A stretch of DNA of 64,000 nt from Arion vulgaris (lineage: Eukaryota; Mollusca; Gastropoda; Stylommatophora; Arionidae), in the NCBI GenBank assembly GCA_020796225.1, contig CM036753.1, positions 2,170,001-2,234,000 on the forward strand, read 5' to 3'. This document shows positions 33,254 to 44,995 of the stretch, in pieces (within the stretch, counting starts at the first letter, position 1; every line of letters begins with the position of its first letter). The translations under genes and the position numbers were made by a program. Below the pieces are notes generated by a model. The model was not told the origin of the DNA, ran no database searches, and worked only from the letters and a program-made list of their open reading frames with translations.

Positions 33254-36200
33254 ACGTGACTTGATCTAACCAAGTTGATAGAGAGAAAAGATGAATATTT
33301 ATCATGTCAGTATATGAACAAAACGTGACTTGATCTAACCAAGTTGATAGAGAGAAAAGTTGAATATTTATCATGTCAGTATATGAACAAAACGTGACTT
33401 GATCTAACCAAGTTGATAGAGAGAAAAGATGAATATTTGTCATGTCAGTATATGAACAAAACGTGACTTGATCTAACCAAGTTGATAGAGAGAAAAGTTG
33501 AATATTTGTCATGTCAGTATATGAACAAAACGTGACTTGATCTAACCAAGTTGATAGAGAGAAAAGATGAATATTTGTCATGTCAGTATATGAACAAAAC
33601 GTGACTTGATCTAACCAAGTTGATAGAGAGAAAAGATGAATATTTGTCATGTCAGTATATGAACAAAACGTGACTTGATCTAACCAAGTTGATAGAGAGA
33701 AAAGATGAATATTTATCATGTCAGTATATGAACAAAACGTGACTTGATCTAACCACTTTGATAGAGAGAAAAGATGAATATTTATCATGTCAGTATATGA
33801 ACAAAACGTGACTTGATCTAACCAAGTTGATAGAGAGAAAAGTTGAATATTTGTCATGTCAGTATATGAACAAAACGTGACTTGATCTAACCAAGTTGAT
33901 AGAGAGAAAAGATGAATATTTGTCATGTCAGTATATGAACAAAACGTGACTTGATCTAACCACTTTGATAGAGAGAAAAGATGAATATTTATCATGTCAG
34001 TATATGAACAAAACGTGACTTGATCTAACCACTTTGATAGAGAGAAAAGATGAATATTTGTCATGTCAGTATATGAACAAAACGTGACTTGATCTAACCA
34101 AGTTGATAGAGAGAAAAGATGAATATTTATCATGTCAGTATATGAACAAAACGTGACTTGATCTAACCAAGTTGATAGAGAGAAAAGATGAATATTTGTC
34201 ATGTCAGTATATGAACAAAACGTGACTTGATCTAACCACTTTGATAGAGAGAAAAGATGAATATTTATCATGTCAGTATATGAACAAAACGTGACTTGAT
34301 CTAACCAAGTTGATAGAGAGAAAAGTTGAATATTTATCATGTCAGTATATGAACAAAACGTGACTTGATCTAACCAAGTTGATAGAGAGAAAAGTTGAAT
34401 ATTTGTCATGTCAGTATATGAACAAAACGTGACTTGATCTAACCAAGTTGATAGAGAGAAAAGATGAATATTTATCATGTCAGTATATGAACAAAACGTG
34501 ACTTGATCTAACCACTTTGATAGAGAGAAAAGATGAATATTTATCATGTCAGTATATGAACAAAACGTGACTTGATCTAACCAAGTTGATAGAGAGAAAA
34601 GTTGAATATTTGTCATGTCAGTATATGAACAAAACGTGACTTGATCTAACCAAGTTGATAGAGAGAAAAGATGAATATTTGTCATGTCAGTATATGAACA
34701 AAACGTGACTTGATCTAACCACTTTGATAGAGAGAAAAGATGAATATTTATCATGTCAGTATATGAACAAAACGTGACTTGATCTAACCACTTTGATAGA
34801 GAGAAAAGATGAATATTTGTCATGTCAGTATATGAACAAAACGTGACTTGATCTAACCAAGTTGATAGAGAGAAAAGATGAATATTTATCATGTCAGTAT
34901 ATGAACAAAACGTGACTTGATCTAACCAAGTTGATAGAGAGAAAAGATGAATATTTGTCATGTCAGTATATGAACAAAACGTGACTTGATCTAACCACTT
35001 TGATAGAGAGAAAAGATGAATATTTATCATGTCAGTATATGAACAAAACGTGACTTGATCTAACCAAGTTGATAGAGAGAAAAGTTGAATATTTATCATG
35101 TCAGTATATGAACAAAACGTGACTTGATCTAACCAAGTTGATAGAGAGAAAAGATGAATATTTGTCATGTCAGTATATGAACAAAACGTGACTTGATCTA
35201 ACCACTTTGATAGAGAGAAAAGATGAATATTTATCATGTCAGTATATGAACAAAACGTGACTTGATCTAACCACTTTGATAGAGAGAAAAGATGAATATT
35301 TGTCATGTCAGTATATGAACAAAACGTGACTTGATCTAACCAAGTTGATAGAGAGAAAAGATGAATATTTATCATGTCAGTATATGAAGAAAACGTGACT
35401 TGATCTAACCAAGTTGATAGAGAGAAAAGATGAATATTTGTCATGTCAGTATATGAACAAAACGTGACTTGATCTAACCACTTTGATAGAGAGAAAAGAT
35501 GAATATTTATCATGTCAGTATATGAACAAAACGTGACTTGATCTAACCAAGTTGATAGAGAGAAAAGTTGAATATTTATCATGTCAGTATATGAACAAAA
35601 CGTGACTTGATCTAACCAAGTTGATAGAGAGAAAAGTTGAATATTTGTCATGTCAGTATATGAACAAAACGTGACTTGATCTAACCAAGTTGATAGAGAG
35701 AAAAGATGAATATTTATCATGTCAGTATATGAACAAAACGTGACTTGATCTAACCACTTTGATAGAGAGAAAAGATGAATATTTATCATGTCAGTATATG
35801 AACAAAACGTGACTTGATCTAACCAAGTTGATAGAGAGAAAAGTTGAATATTTGTCATGTCAGTATATGAACAAAACGTGACTTGATCTAACCAAGTTGA
35901 TAGAGAGAAAAGATGAATATTTGTCATGTCAGTATATGAACAAAACGTGACTTGATCTAACCACTTTGATAGAGAGAAAAGATGAATATTTATCATGTCA
36001 GTATATGAACAAAACGTGACTTGATCTAACCACTTTGATAGAGAGAAAAGATGAATATTTGTCATGTCAGTATATGAACAAAACGTGACTTGATCTAACC
36101 AAGTTGATAGAGAGAAAAGATGAATATTTATCATGTCAGTATATGAACAAAACGTGACTTGATCTAACCAAGTTGATAGAGAGAAAAGATGAATATTTGT

Positions 36201-38217
36201 CATGTCAGTATATGAACAAAACGTGACTTGATCTAACCACTTTGATAGAGAGAAAAGATGAATATTTATCATGTCAGTATATGAACAAAACGTGACTTGA
36301 TCTAACCAAGTTGATAGAGAGAAAAGTTGAATATTTATCATGTCAGTATATGAACAAAACGTGACTTGATCTAACCAAGTTGATAGAGAGAAAAGTTGAA
36401 TATTTGTCATGTCAGTATATGAACAAAACGTGACTTGATCTAACCAAGTTGATAGAGAGAAAAGATGAATATTTATCATGTCAGTATATGAACAAAACGT
36501 GACTTGATCTAACCACGTTGATAGAGAGAAAAGATGAATATTTATCATGTCAGTATATGAACAAAACGTGACTTGATCTAACCAAGTTGATAGAGAGAAA
36601 AGATGAATATTTATCATGTCAGTATATGAACAAAACGTGACTTGATCTAACCACGTTGATAGAGAGAAAAGATGAATATTTATCATGTCAGTATATGAAC
36701 AAAACGTGACTTGATCTAACCAAGTTGATAGAGAGAAAAGTTGAATATTTGTCATGTCAGTATATGAACAAAACGTGACTTGATCTAACCAAGTTGATAG
36801 AGAGAAAAGATGAATATTTGTCATGTCAGTATATGAACAAAACGTGACTTGATCTAACCAAGTTGATAGAGAGAAAAGATGAATATTTATCATGTCAGTA
36901 TATGAACAAAACGTGACTTGATCTAACCACTTTGATAGAGAGAAAAGTTGAATATTTGTCATGTCAGTATATGAACAAAACGTGACTTGATCTAACCAAG
37001 TTGATAGAGAGAAAAGATGAATATTTGTCATGTCAGTATATGAACAAAACGTGACTTGATCTAACCAAGTTGATAGAGAGAAAAGTTGAATATTTGTCAT
37101 GTCAGTATATGAACAAAACGTGACTTGATCTAACCAAGTTGATAGAGAGAAAAGATGAATATTTATCATGTCAGTATATGAACAAAACGTGACTTGATCT
37201 AACCAAGTTGATAGAGAGAAAAGATGAATATTTATCATGTCAGTATATAAACAAAACGTGACTTGATCTAACCACTTTGATAGAGAGAAAAGATGAATAT
37301 TTATCATGTCAGTATATGAACAAAACGTGACTTGATCTAACCACTTTGATAGAGAGAAAAGTTGAATATTTATCATGTCAGTATATGAACAAAACGTGAC
37401 TTGATCTAACCAAGTTGATAGAGAGAAAAGATGAATATTTGTCATGTCAGTATATAAACAAAACGTGACTTGATCTAACCACTTTGATAGAGAGAAAAGA
37501 TGAATATTTATCATGTCAGTATATGAACAAAACGTGACTTGATCTAACCACTTTGATAGAGAGAAAAGTTGAATATTTATCATGTCAGTATATGAACAAA
37601 ACGTGACTTGATCTAACCAAGTTGATAGAGAGAAAAGTTGAATATTTGTCATGTCAGTATATGAACAAAACGTGACTTGATCTAACCAAGTTGATAGAGA
37701 GAAAAGATGAATATTTGTCATGTCAGTATATGAACAAAACGTGACTTGATCTAACCAAGTTGATAGAGAGAAAAGATGAATATTTGTCATGTCAGTATAT
37801 GAACAAAACGTGACTTGATCTAACCACGTTGATAGAGAGAAAAGATGAATATTTATCATGTCAGTATATGAACAAAACGTGACTTGATCTAACCACTTTG
37901 ATAGAGAGAAAAGATGAATATTTGTCATGTCAGTATATGAACAAAACGTGACTTGATCTAACCACTTTGATAGAGAGAAAAGATGAATATTTGTCATGTC
38001 AGTATATGAACAAAACGTGACTTGATCTAACTACGTTGATAGAGAGAAAAGATGAATATTTATCATGTCAGTATATGAACAAAACGTGACTTGATCTAAC
38101 TACGTTGATAGAGAGAAAAGTTGAATATTTATCATGTCAGTATATGAACAAAACGTGACTTGATCTAACCACTTTGATAGAGAGAAAAGTTGAATATTTG
38201 TCATGTCAGTATATGAA
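33254..38217. repeat. 69-bp satellite, about 72 copies, with 11-mer order
   Basis: Units contain ACGTGACTTGATCTAACCA, then AGTTGATAGAGAG or CTTTGATAGAGAG, then GATGAATATTT or GTTGAATATTT, then GTCATG or ATCATG and TCAGTATATGAACAAA. Combinations of the three diagnostic variants recur in an 11-unit pattern (759 bp) between about 33651 and 36410. The minus-strand open frame 33084-37997 (1,637 codons) exists because 69 is a multiple of three and this phase has no stop. It has no start context, no non-repeat domain, and ends in unrelated flank, so I do not call it a gene. Confidence 0.95.
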
Positions 38218-38640
38218 CACATTATTCAGTGAGTGGGGAAATAGATGTATGAGTGAGTGAGTGAACAAGTAAGCAAATTAATGAGGGTGGGAGTGAATGA
38301 ATGAACAAGTAAGCAAATTAATGAGGGGAGGAGTGAGGGAGTGAATACGGGAATAAGTAAGTGAAGGGTTGAGAAGGACTGCAATTTAGATAATTGATAT
38401 TTCAGTTTGTCAATTCGTTTGTTTGTTTGACAGTGTGTCACATCTTCCATATACCGAGACACGCCACTCTCAACCTAATAAGGCAATTTGTTTTTAGTTA
38501 TATTCTGAGATATTGTTGGTCATTCAAGTTAGAAATTGTTCTTTAAAAGCTACTCACAACGGATTCAGAATATTGATGGACGCTTGTGTGTTGATGAATA
38601 ATTTGGGGGGAAAACAACTTCAATATTGAGTTGATATCAA
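38218..38640. other. Spacer with GAGTGAGTGAAC and AAGTAAGC words
   Basis: 38220-38370 is purine-rich with two copies of GAACAAGTAAGCAAATTAATG. The rest is unique. The minus-strand frame 38226-38462 is unrecognised. Confidence 0.55.
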
Positions 38641-38644
38641 TGAA

Positions 38645-38822
38645 TATCTACCATATTCAAAGATTAATTGTGTCAGACATAATGTATGTTACTTCTGCCA
38701 TATTCAAAGATTAATTGTGTCAGATATAATGTATGTTACTTCTACCATATTCAAAGATTAATTGTGTCAGACATAATGTATGTTATTTCTGCCATATTCA
38801 AAGATTAATTGTGTCAGATATA
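38645..38822. repeat. 47-bp array, four copies
   Basis: Core CATATTCAAAGATTAATTGT followed by GTCAGACATAATGTATGTTA, with the last copy truncated at GTCAGATATATTC. Confidence 0.9.
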
Positions 38823-38956
38823 TTCTATTCTTCGTCTCTGATAATGTAATTGTTATTCCTTTCCTCCCACCCGTCTCTCTATCTCGCTCTCTCACGCTCT
38901 CTCGACTAACAGGATACTATCAGATGTGAAGGTGACACATCTTTGGAAAACTTGAA

Positions 38957-39062
38957 TAGATCAACAATTTGCTGCTATGAAATAGATCAACAATTTGCTG
39001 CTATGAAATAGATCAACAATTTGCTGCTATGAAATAGATCAACAATTTGCTGCTATGAAATA
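38957..39062. repeat. 26-bp array, four copies
   Basis: Perfect units of AATAGATCAACAATTTGCTG plus CTATGA. Confidence 0.95.
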
Positions 39063-39099
39063 AAATGTATTACAATTATTAAAATAAATTCCCTCAGGT

Positions 39100-39295
39100 A
39101 CCATCACACCATCAACCTCTTAGGGCGATGAAGCACAGCCCCAAATGGGATCCATTGAGATGCTTACCTTCACACCATCAACCTCTATCGGCGATGAAGC
39201 ATTGTACCAAATGGGGTCCATTGAGATGCCTACCTTCACACCATCAACCTCCATTGACGATGACGCATTGTACCATGTTGGGGTCCCTTGAGATC
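39100..39295. repeat. About 69-bp diverged triplet
   Basis: Three diverged copies beginning CACACCATCAACCTC at 39105, 39171 and 39237, with GCGATGAAGCA and CCATTGAGATGC segments. Divergence is much greater than in the neighbouring arrays, so this is older. Confidence 0.85.
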
Positions 39296-39965
39296 CCTGA
39301 ATAGTCCAGTAAGTTATGTTTACCTGCTAGAAGTGAAAACTTGCAGCATTAACCTCAATGATAGAACTACTACTAGTATCTCCAACATTTTCTGCAGATT
39401 TTCATCCGAAATTGTTCTTGTTGTAAAACCAAACAAAGTCAATCTAACACATGGCTAACATAATAGAGTCTCTCAATGTTTGACGTAGTCTTTGTGGCAC
39501 CATGATAGCTTCGGAAAGCTGTGAACTTAGTCATTGTTGTTGCCTAATAAATAGAAAGGTGTTTGGGGAATTTGTAAGCAATCACGCTCATATTCTCATT
39601 TCTTCTCATATGTCTAGTTCTCTCGGCAATAAACACAACGAATGTCAAACACATTTCTCCGTACAATACGAAAACGGAAGAGCGCATTGATATTCCAGCT
39701 AAACCATACAGTATAAACAAGAGATACCCGGAATCAGTGCGCGTCATTAGAAAGGTCAGCCCTCAGACGATGTTGGAAGATTCGGGAGCTTTGAGCAAAC
39801 AGCGACATACTGACATTTTACATAGATCACAGAGAGCACTCGTCCAAGCTCAATCTGGAAGCGATGTTATCCAGAGAGTTTATTGTGCTTTTTTACAGAT
39901 GACGAGCTGTTGGCGCCGTTAAACATTCACGTGACAGAGTGGATATTTGATGTCATCTCACTATA
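39296..39965. other. Unique sequence, no gene recognised
   Basis: About 670 bp. Short frames at 39502-39690, 39544-39747 and 39737-39922 have no recognisable domain. Confidence 0.5.
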
Positions 39966-40545
39966 TTGTTTGTATGTTTGTTGTACTACTGTTTGTATGT
40001 TTGTTGTACTACTGTTTGTATGTTTGTTGTACAACTGTTTGTATGTTTATTGTACAACTGTTTGTATGTTTGTTGTACTACTGTTTGTATGTTTGTTGTA
40101 CAACTGTTTGTATGTTTGTTGTACAACTGTTTGTATGTTATTGTACAACTGTTTGTATGTTTGTTGTACTACTGTTTGTATGTTTGTTGTATAACTGTTT
40201 GTGTGTTTGTTGTACAACTGTTTGTGTGTTTGTTGTACTACTGTTTGTATGTTTGTTGGTCTACAACTGTTTGTATGTTTGTTGTACAACTGTTTGTATG
40301 TTTGTTGTACAACTGTTTGTATGTTTGTTGGTCTACAACTGTTTGTATGTTTGTTGTACAACTGTTTGTATGTTTGTTGTACAACTGATTGAATGTTTGT
40401 TGTACAACTGTTTGTATGTTTGTTGTACAACTGTTTGTATGTTTGTTGTACAACTGTTTGTATGTTTGTTGTACAACTGTTTGTATGTTTGTTGTACAAT
40501 TATGTACATGTCTACAACTGTGATGTTTGTATGTTTGTAAGCACG
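39966..40545. repeat. 23-bp minisatellite, about 25 copies
   Basis: Units of TGTTTGTATGTTTGTTGTAC plus AAC or TAC. Two copies carry an inserted GGTC (40258 and 40330), 72 bp apart in matching context, indicating duplication of a three-unit block. Frames on both strands over it are not genes. Confidence 0.95.
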
Positions 40546-41089
40546 TTTATTAGTATATATAGATGACTAACAGTTTTACCCGTTCTTCGAACGGGGGATT
40601 TAGTTGAACATCTATTTGTAAAGTCACTTAAAGAAACATGACATGTTGCTTTAAAATCCACTTCTTCCCCAATATAAACAAAAGGTTTTCTCTCCATGCA
40701 TCGGTCAGTTAAACCTGATACAACAGAATTCCTGTGAAAGTTGACAAACAACAATTTAAAATGTCCCTCATTTCGATTGCCAGTAAAACCTGATACAACA
40801 TGTTACAGAATTCCCATTCCCGGGAAAGTTGAATTTAGTTTAAATCTAGTTGTAATATTTCACCACTTTTAAATCTACATTTGTAAAGTTATCCCTATAC
40901 GCTGATCTTCCGAGCCCACATAAACTGTCTCTCATTTCGATTGGCAGTAAAACCTGATATAATTGAATTCCCGTGGAAGTTGGAAAAAAACAATTGGCAA
41001 ATTAAATTTATTCATTTTATTTACGTATCGACGAGTTTGTTTTTTTAAATTAGAAAAAAAAAAAAAAATTCTCCGAACGTGAATCGAGC
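40546..41089. other. Spacer with three diverged direct repeats
   Basis: The phrase GCCAGTAAAACCTGATACAA or a close relative recurs near 40710, 40778 and 40944, each followed after a short gap by GAATTCCC. Near 40576 there is the palindrome CCCGTTCTTCGAACGGG. Probably an old mobile-element remnant of unknown class. Confidence 0.5.
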
Positions 41090-41204
41090 GCATGTAGAGC
41101 ATGTAGAGCATGTAGAGCATGTAGCGCATGTAGAGCATGTAGAGCATGTAGAGCATGTAGAGCATGTAGAGCATGTAGAGCATGTAGAGCATGTAGAGCA
41201 TGTA
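41090..41204. repeat. 9-bp array GAGCATGTA
   Basis: About twelve copies of GAGCATGTA with one GCGCATGTA variant. The minus-strand frame with repeated Met-Leu-Tyr is an artefact. Confidence 0.96.
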
Positions 41205-41339
41205 TACTACAATGCAGGCAGGCCCGTTATCAACTACTCTCAATAAAAGTGTTTAGAATACGTTATGATAATAGTGAAATTATCATAACATTAAGGGTTT
41301 GAGCGGAAAGTAATAATCTTTGTCCAAATCTGTATGTAG

Positions 41340-41452
41340 TGTGCTGTGACATTTGTCACTTTGTTGTATTGTTTGCTTGATAAAGGCCTTGTTGGTCGAA
41401 ACGTTGCTGTGTATTGTCATTATTTTTGTATTTTGTAAAACTACCGTACTTT
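41340..41452 (+). ncRNA. Hammerhead-like motif, copy 1
   Basis: CTTGATAAAGGCC, loop TTGTT, GGTCGAAACGTT (41376-41405). This resembles a hammerhead ribozyme core: C-U-G-A-N-G-A, short stem II (GGCC with GGTC), GAAA, then ACGT, which is self-complementary as in dimeric hammerheads. The usual G of the CUGANGA box is A. A second copy with the same context is at 50060. Such motifs are known from Penelope-like retroelements. Ribozyme activity is doubtful given the A; the call is a sequence resemblance only. Confidence 0.35.
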
Positions 41453-41950
41453 GTGATTACGCGTTTCGCCGAAAGTAATAACATGATCACGTGACTGGGA
41501 ACGTCGTGAAAAACATGGATAGACATTTTCTTCGATTTATACGCCGAATGACCGAGTGTGTTAAGTTGAAATATGGTTATAGAAAGGAAGAAATAGTTCA
41601 GTTTGATAATTTTTCCCTCTTCGTATCTCTGAAAGCTATCCTCTTGTCAAATTTCAAGTTCGTAGGATGTCCAGATATCTCCAAACAATTCAAACAGACA
41701 TACAATGTCATTCAACTTATTCTTATATATATAGAGAGAGAGATATATATTATCGATATAAGGGGAGGGAGGGTTGCAATAAAACGATGTACGAAGAGAA
41801 TAAGAAATTGTTGAAGAACCCCAGAGGAAGCAGCGAAGACAATGAATGTGATCAATAAATAGATAGTCAACAAGTATTATAGAACAAAAGTAACCAAACA
41901 CAGGATTCCAACTGTACGTTAAACTACTCACGTTCTCAGTGCATAATACA
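41453..41950. other. Unique sequence, no gene recognised
   Basis: Contains an open frame at 41491-41814 (107 codons) without a recognisable domain and a short GA/TA microsatellite at about 41725-41752. Confidence 0.45.
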
Positions 41951-41952
41951 CA

Positions 41953-42042
41953 AGTAATCAAGTAATCAAGTAATCAAGTAATCAAGTAATCAAGTAATCA
42001 AGTAATCAAGTAATCAAGTAATCAAGTAATCAAGTAATCAAG
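41953..42042. repeat. 8-bp array AAGTAATC
   Basis: Eleven perfect copies, followed by a 50-bp direct duplication (AGAGTGGTTAACTTGATGGA and again at about 42090) separated by AAGAAGAAGAAG. Confidence 0.95.
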
Positions 42043-42309
42043 AGTGGTTAACTTGATGGATAAGAATGAACACAAAGAAGAAGAAGAAGAGTGGTTAACT
42101 TGATAGATAAGAATGAACACAAAGAAACAAACAATATGTTGATTGGTTGTATGTTTATTTCTACCAACGTTTGTTAAGGCGTTGTCATATGTTTTATTTG
42201 TTGTATGTTTGTCTACTTATGTTGTATGTTGTATGTTGTATGTTTGTCTACTTATGTTGTATGTTGTATTATATGGACTGATAAAAGGACAAATGTTGAT
42301 ATGTTAAAA

Positions 42310-42605
42310 GTGGATCATGGCACAGACCAAACTTATTATCAATTTCAGAAAGAGACAATCATCATTTCTCAGGGATATATGTTAAAAAAACGGAAGTTTA
42401 GAACACATTGCGATAACCGGTAAAAACCAATGGTAGAAGAGACAGTGCAAGGCAAAGAGAGAACATTCTGGACACTATGACTCCGTGACGCGGACGAGTG
42501 TCAACATCCGAACTGATACTAGCAAGAACATACGTTTGGAAAGATCCATGATCACTTACGCAAGTCGGCTTTGCACATGATGATGATGAGAGTAAAAAAA
42601 AGTGG
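42310..42605 (+). mobile_element. LINE RT tail fragment
   Basis: Plus strand, across frames: GSLEHIAITGK (about 42388-42425), GRRDSARQRENILDTMTP (about 42436-42486), RGRVSTSELILAR (about 42490-42530), then WKDP/RSMI and RLCT with stops, followed by ATGATGATGATGAGAG. This is the standard end of an L2/CR1-like RT: L-E-H-x-x-x-T-G-K-I-E-G-R-R-x-R-G-R-Q-R, then V-S-T-S-E-L. Frameshifts prevent function. The homologous tail at 44430 carries an array at the next position. Confidence 0.75.
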
Positions 42606-43440
42606 AACGATAACAGAACAGAATAGAGTAACAGTAGTTAGAGTAACAGAACAGATGGAAATCACAACGGTAATAATTTAGAGTGAGAGAGAAAAGAAAG
42701 AAATTACGACGATAATAATTTAGAGTGAGAGAGAAAAGAAAGAAATTACAAAGATATCGAATAGAAAGAACGTATAGAATAGAAATGAACAATAATGATA
42801 CAGATTGCGATTGTATCCAATGTTAGCGACTTAAATTGTTTGCAGAAATAAGCTTGGTTTACGGAAACACTTCCGACATCTACTTTGATTTAATACGGCT
42901 GTTGTCACACCTGCTTTACAGACAACCTACCTGGCTAATACATGACATACCTGTGTTACCAAATCAAAGTCACGATATCGCGTACTCTGTATTTCCGTGT
43001 TTGCTTTTCTCTGGGAATTCCCTAACATTCGCAATCAACCCCAATATTCCGGTGAAAGGTTCATGACTGCACCACCACCACCCCTTTCCTGATCCACTTA
43101 AAATGGGAAAATCCAAGACTTCGTTTTAAAATTAATTCTATTTTTATGTGGACATGGTCTAAGTCGTAGATTAAAACTTAATTTCCTAACATTTAGTTCT
43201 GATACCTGTCTGTGACTCCGATTAATCTGCTACACTACAAATGCTATCTATTTGAAATTTGGCTGCCCAGAGAAAAGCTTAGAAAGCTCACGATACGAGT
43301 GCTGGACTGAGCCTAAAAGGTATTACCCAATGAACCTTTCTCAAACAATTTTAAGAATTCACGATATATTGCTAGTGTCTTTCTGCGGGACTACATTCCA
43401 GGCATACTCTCACAAGTTATTTAGTAGAACAAATACCATC
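42606..43440. other. Unique sequence with a 54-bp duplication
   Basis: AATTTAGAGTGAGAGAGAAA occurs at about 42676 and 42716 as part of a direct duplication. 42790-43440 is unique. Frames 42836-43066 and 43252-43443 are unrecognised. Confidence 0.5.
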
Positions 43441-43595
43441 TAGTGATTGATTGATTGATTGATTGATTGATAGGATCATCATCATTGCACTTCGGTGAGT
43501 AACCATGTGTGCTCCGATCTCTTTCTTATACAGGAAGATCTCAGTGACAGTGCACATACTCCGTAGCACCGCCGAGGGTTCCGATTTAATTTAGA
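43441..43595 (-). mobile_element. SINE-like 3' end with (ATCA)n tail, antisense
   Basis: On the minus strand: GGTGCTACGGAGTATGTGC, GAGATCTTCCTGTATAAGAA, GCACACATGGTTACTCACCG, CAATGATGATGATCCTATCA and then (ATCA)n. The same order is at 61545-61755 on the plus strand. The GCTACGGAGT box is shared with SINE family B, suggesting a common central domain. Confidence 0.78.
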
Positions 43596-43619
43596 AGATG
43601 GTGAAGATATTTCACAAAA

Positions 43620-43890
43620 ATTGGTTAGAAATAGATTACAAATAAAATTGGTTAGAAATAGATTACAAATAAAATTGGTTAGAAATAGATTACAAATAAA
43701 ATTGGTTAGAAATAGATTACAAATAAAATTCGTTAGGAATAGATTACAAATAAAATTGGTTAGAAATAGATTACAAATAAAATTGGTTAGAAATAGATTA
43801 CAAATAAAATTGGTTAGAAATAGATTACAAATAAAATTGGTTAGAAATAGATTACAAATAAAATTCGTTAGAAATAGATTACAAATAAAA
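43620..43890. repeat. 27-bp array, ten copies
   Basis: Units of TTGGTTAGAAATAGATTACA plus AATAAAA, with TTCGTTAG variants at the fifth and last copies. The plus-strand frame 43621-43941 and its minus-strand partner are by-products. Confidence 0.95.
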
Positions 43891-43937
43891 TTCCTACCAA
43901 AAATAGTCTGTTCTTGGCAACACATTATTCGCCACTC

Positions 43938-44066
43938 ATAGACTGGAGACTGGAGACTGGAGACTGGAGACTGGAGACTGGAGACTGGAGACTGGAAACT
44001 GGAGACTGGAGACTGGAGACTGGAGACTGGAGACTGGAGACTGGAGACTGGAGACTGGAGACTGGA
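43938..44066. repeat. 7-bp array GACTGGA
   Basis: Eighteen near-perfect copies, with one GAAACTGGA interruption at about 43992-44000. Confidence 0.96.
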
Positions 44067-44425
44067 ATCTTTTTTTTATTTTTCGTTCGTCTGTTATTAA
44101 ATCAGGCATATTCCAGGCGCATAATATGGCGATTTTGATTGATTTGTTATTGTTGGCGTACATTTAGACAAGCTCTACTCCGACTTCTGAAGTAATTTAG
44201 ATCACCAAGTAAAGGATCAGGGTCTTCCTGTAGTCTATCCACGTCACAAGTCCACACCGATAATTTTAGCCCAAGCTAGCATCAAACCCATGAATTTCCT
44301 TGATACATGGTCACTAGCGCAGAGAGTTACCAACTATGCTTGCGACAGTTCCTATTCTAATTTGGTTATATCAAGGCGTATTGGTTTTGTGTTGACTGTC
44401 GGTATAGATGTTATCATTTCTCTAG
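44067..44425. other. Unique spacer
   Basis: No gene recognised. The frame 44290-44472 runs into the LINE tail that follows, but its first part has no recognisable motif. Confidence 0.45.
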
Positions 44426-44429
44426 TATT

Positions 44430-44995
44430 TGATGAGAAAGGGAGGTTTAGAACACAATGTAACAACCGGTAAAATCGAGGGGAGAGGAGACAAAGAAAGA
44501 TAGAGAGATACATTTTTGGATAGTCTGGTTGGATGGTCTTGTTGGATAGTCTGGTTGGATAGTCTGGTTGGATAGTTTGGTTGGATAGTCTGGTTGGATA
44601 GTCTGGTTGGATAGTCTGGTTGGATAGTCTGGTTGGATAGTCTGGTTGGATAGTCTGGTTGGATAGTCTGGTTGGATAGTCTGGTTGGATAGTCTGGTTG
44701 GATAGTCTGGTTGGATAGTCTGGTTGGATAGTCTGGTTGGATAGTCTGGTTGGATAGTCTGGTTGGATAGTTTGGTTGGATAGTCTGGTTGGATGGTCTG
44801 GTAGGATGGTCTGGTTGGATAGTCTGGTTGGATAGTCTGGTTGGATAGTCTGGTTGGATAGTCTGACTTCATGGCACGAAAGAGAGCATCAACTTCTGAG
44901 ATGACAGCAAACATCAAAGATAGAGATTTGTGATTTGTCCATGAAAGTCTATGTCAGCCGGCGCGGTACCTGATGATGATGATCGGTATAGCACA
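44430..44995 (+). mobile_element. LINE RT tail carrying a 13-bp array
   Basis: Plus strand: GLEHNVTTGKIEGRGDKER (about 44446-44503), DTFLDSLVGW (about 44508-44538), the array, then GKRASTSEMTANIKDRDL or the equivalent R-K-R-A-S-T-S-E-M-T-A-N-I-K-D-R-D-L (about 44877-44932), then SRRGT and stops, followed by GATGATGATGATCGG. The order matches the tail at 42310 and known L2/CR1-like RT ends, in which F-L-D-S-L is followed by a Trp-containing stretch. Confidence 0.85.
44512..44866 (+). repeat. 13-bp array seeded from FLDSLVGW
   Basis: About 27 copies of TTGGATAGTCTGG, variants TTGGATGGTCT and TAGGATGG. Host codons at the left border read F-L-D-S-L-V-G-W and the first units repeat L-D-S-L-V-G. 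The array ends at TAGTCTGACTTCATGGCACG and the RT tail resumes. As 13 is not a multiple of three the frame rotates. The minus-strand frame 44447-44917 is an artefact. Confidence 0.88.

Noticed and set aside
33084..37997. A 1,637-codon minus-strand open frame with a 23-residue repeat
   Set aside because: It lies entirely within the 69-bp satellite apart from its end. The period is a multiple of three and the phase happens to lack stops. There is no non-repetitive domain, signal peptide or start context, and variation between units is not biased to silent sites (His/Gln, Thr/Ile, Thr/Lys).
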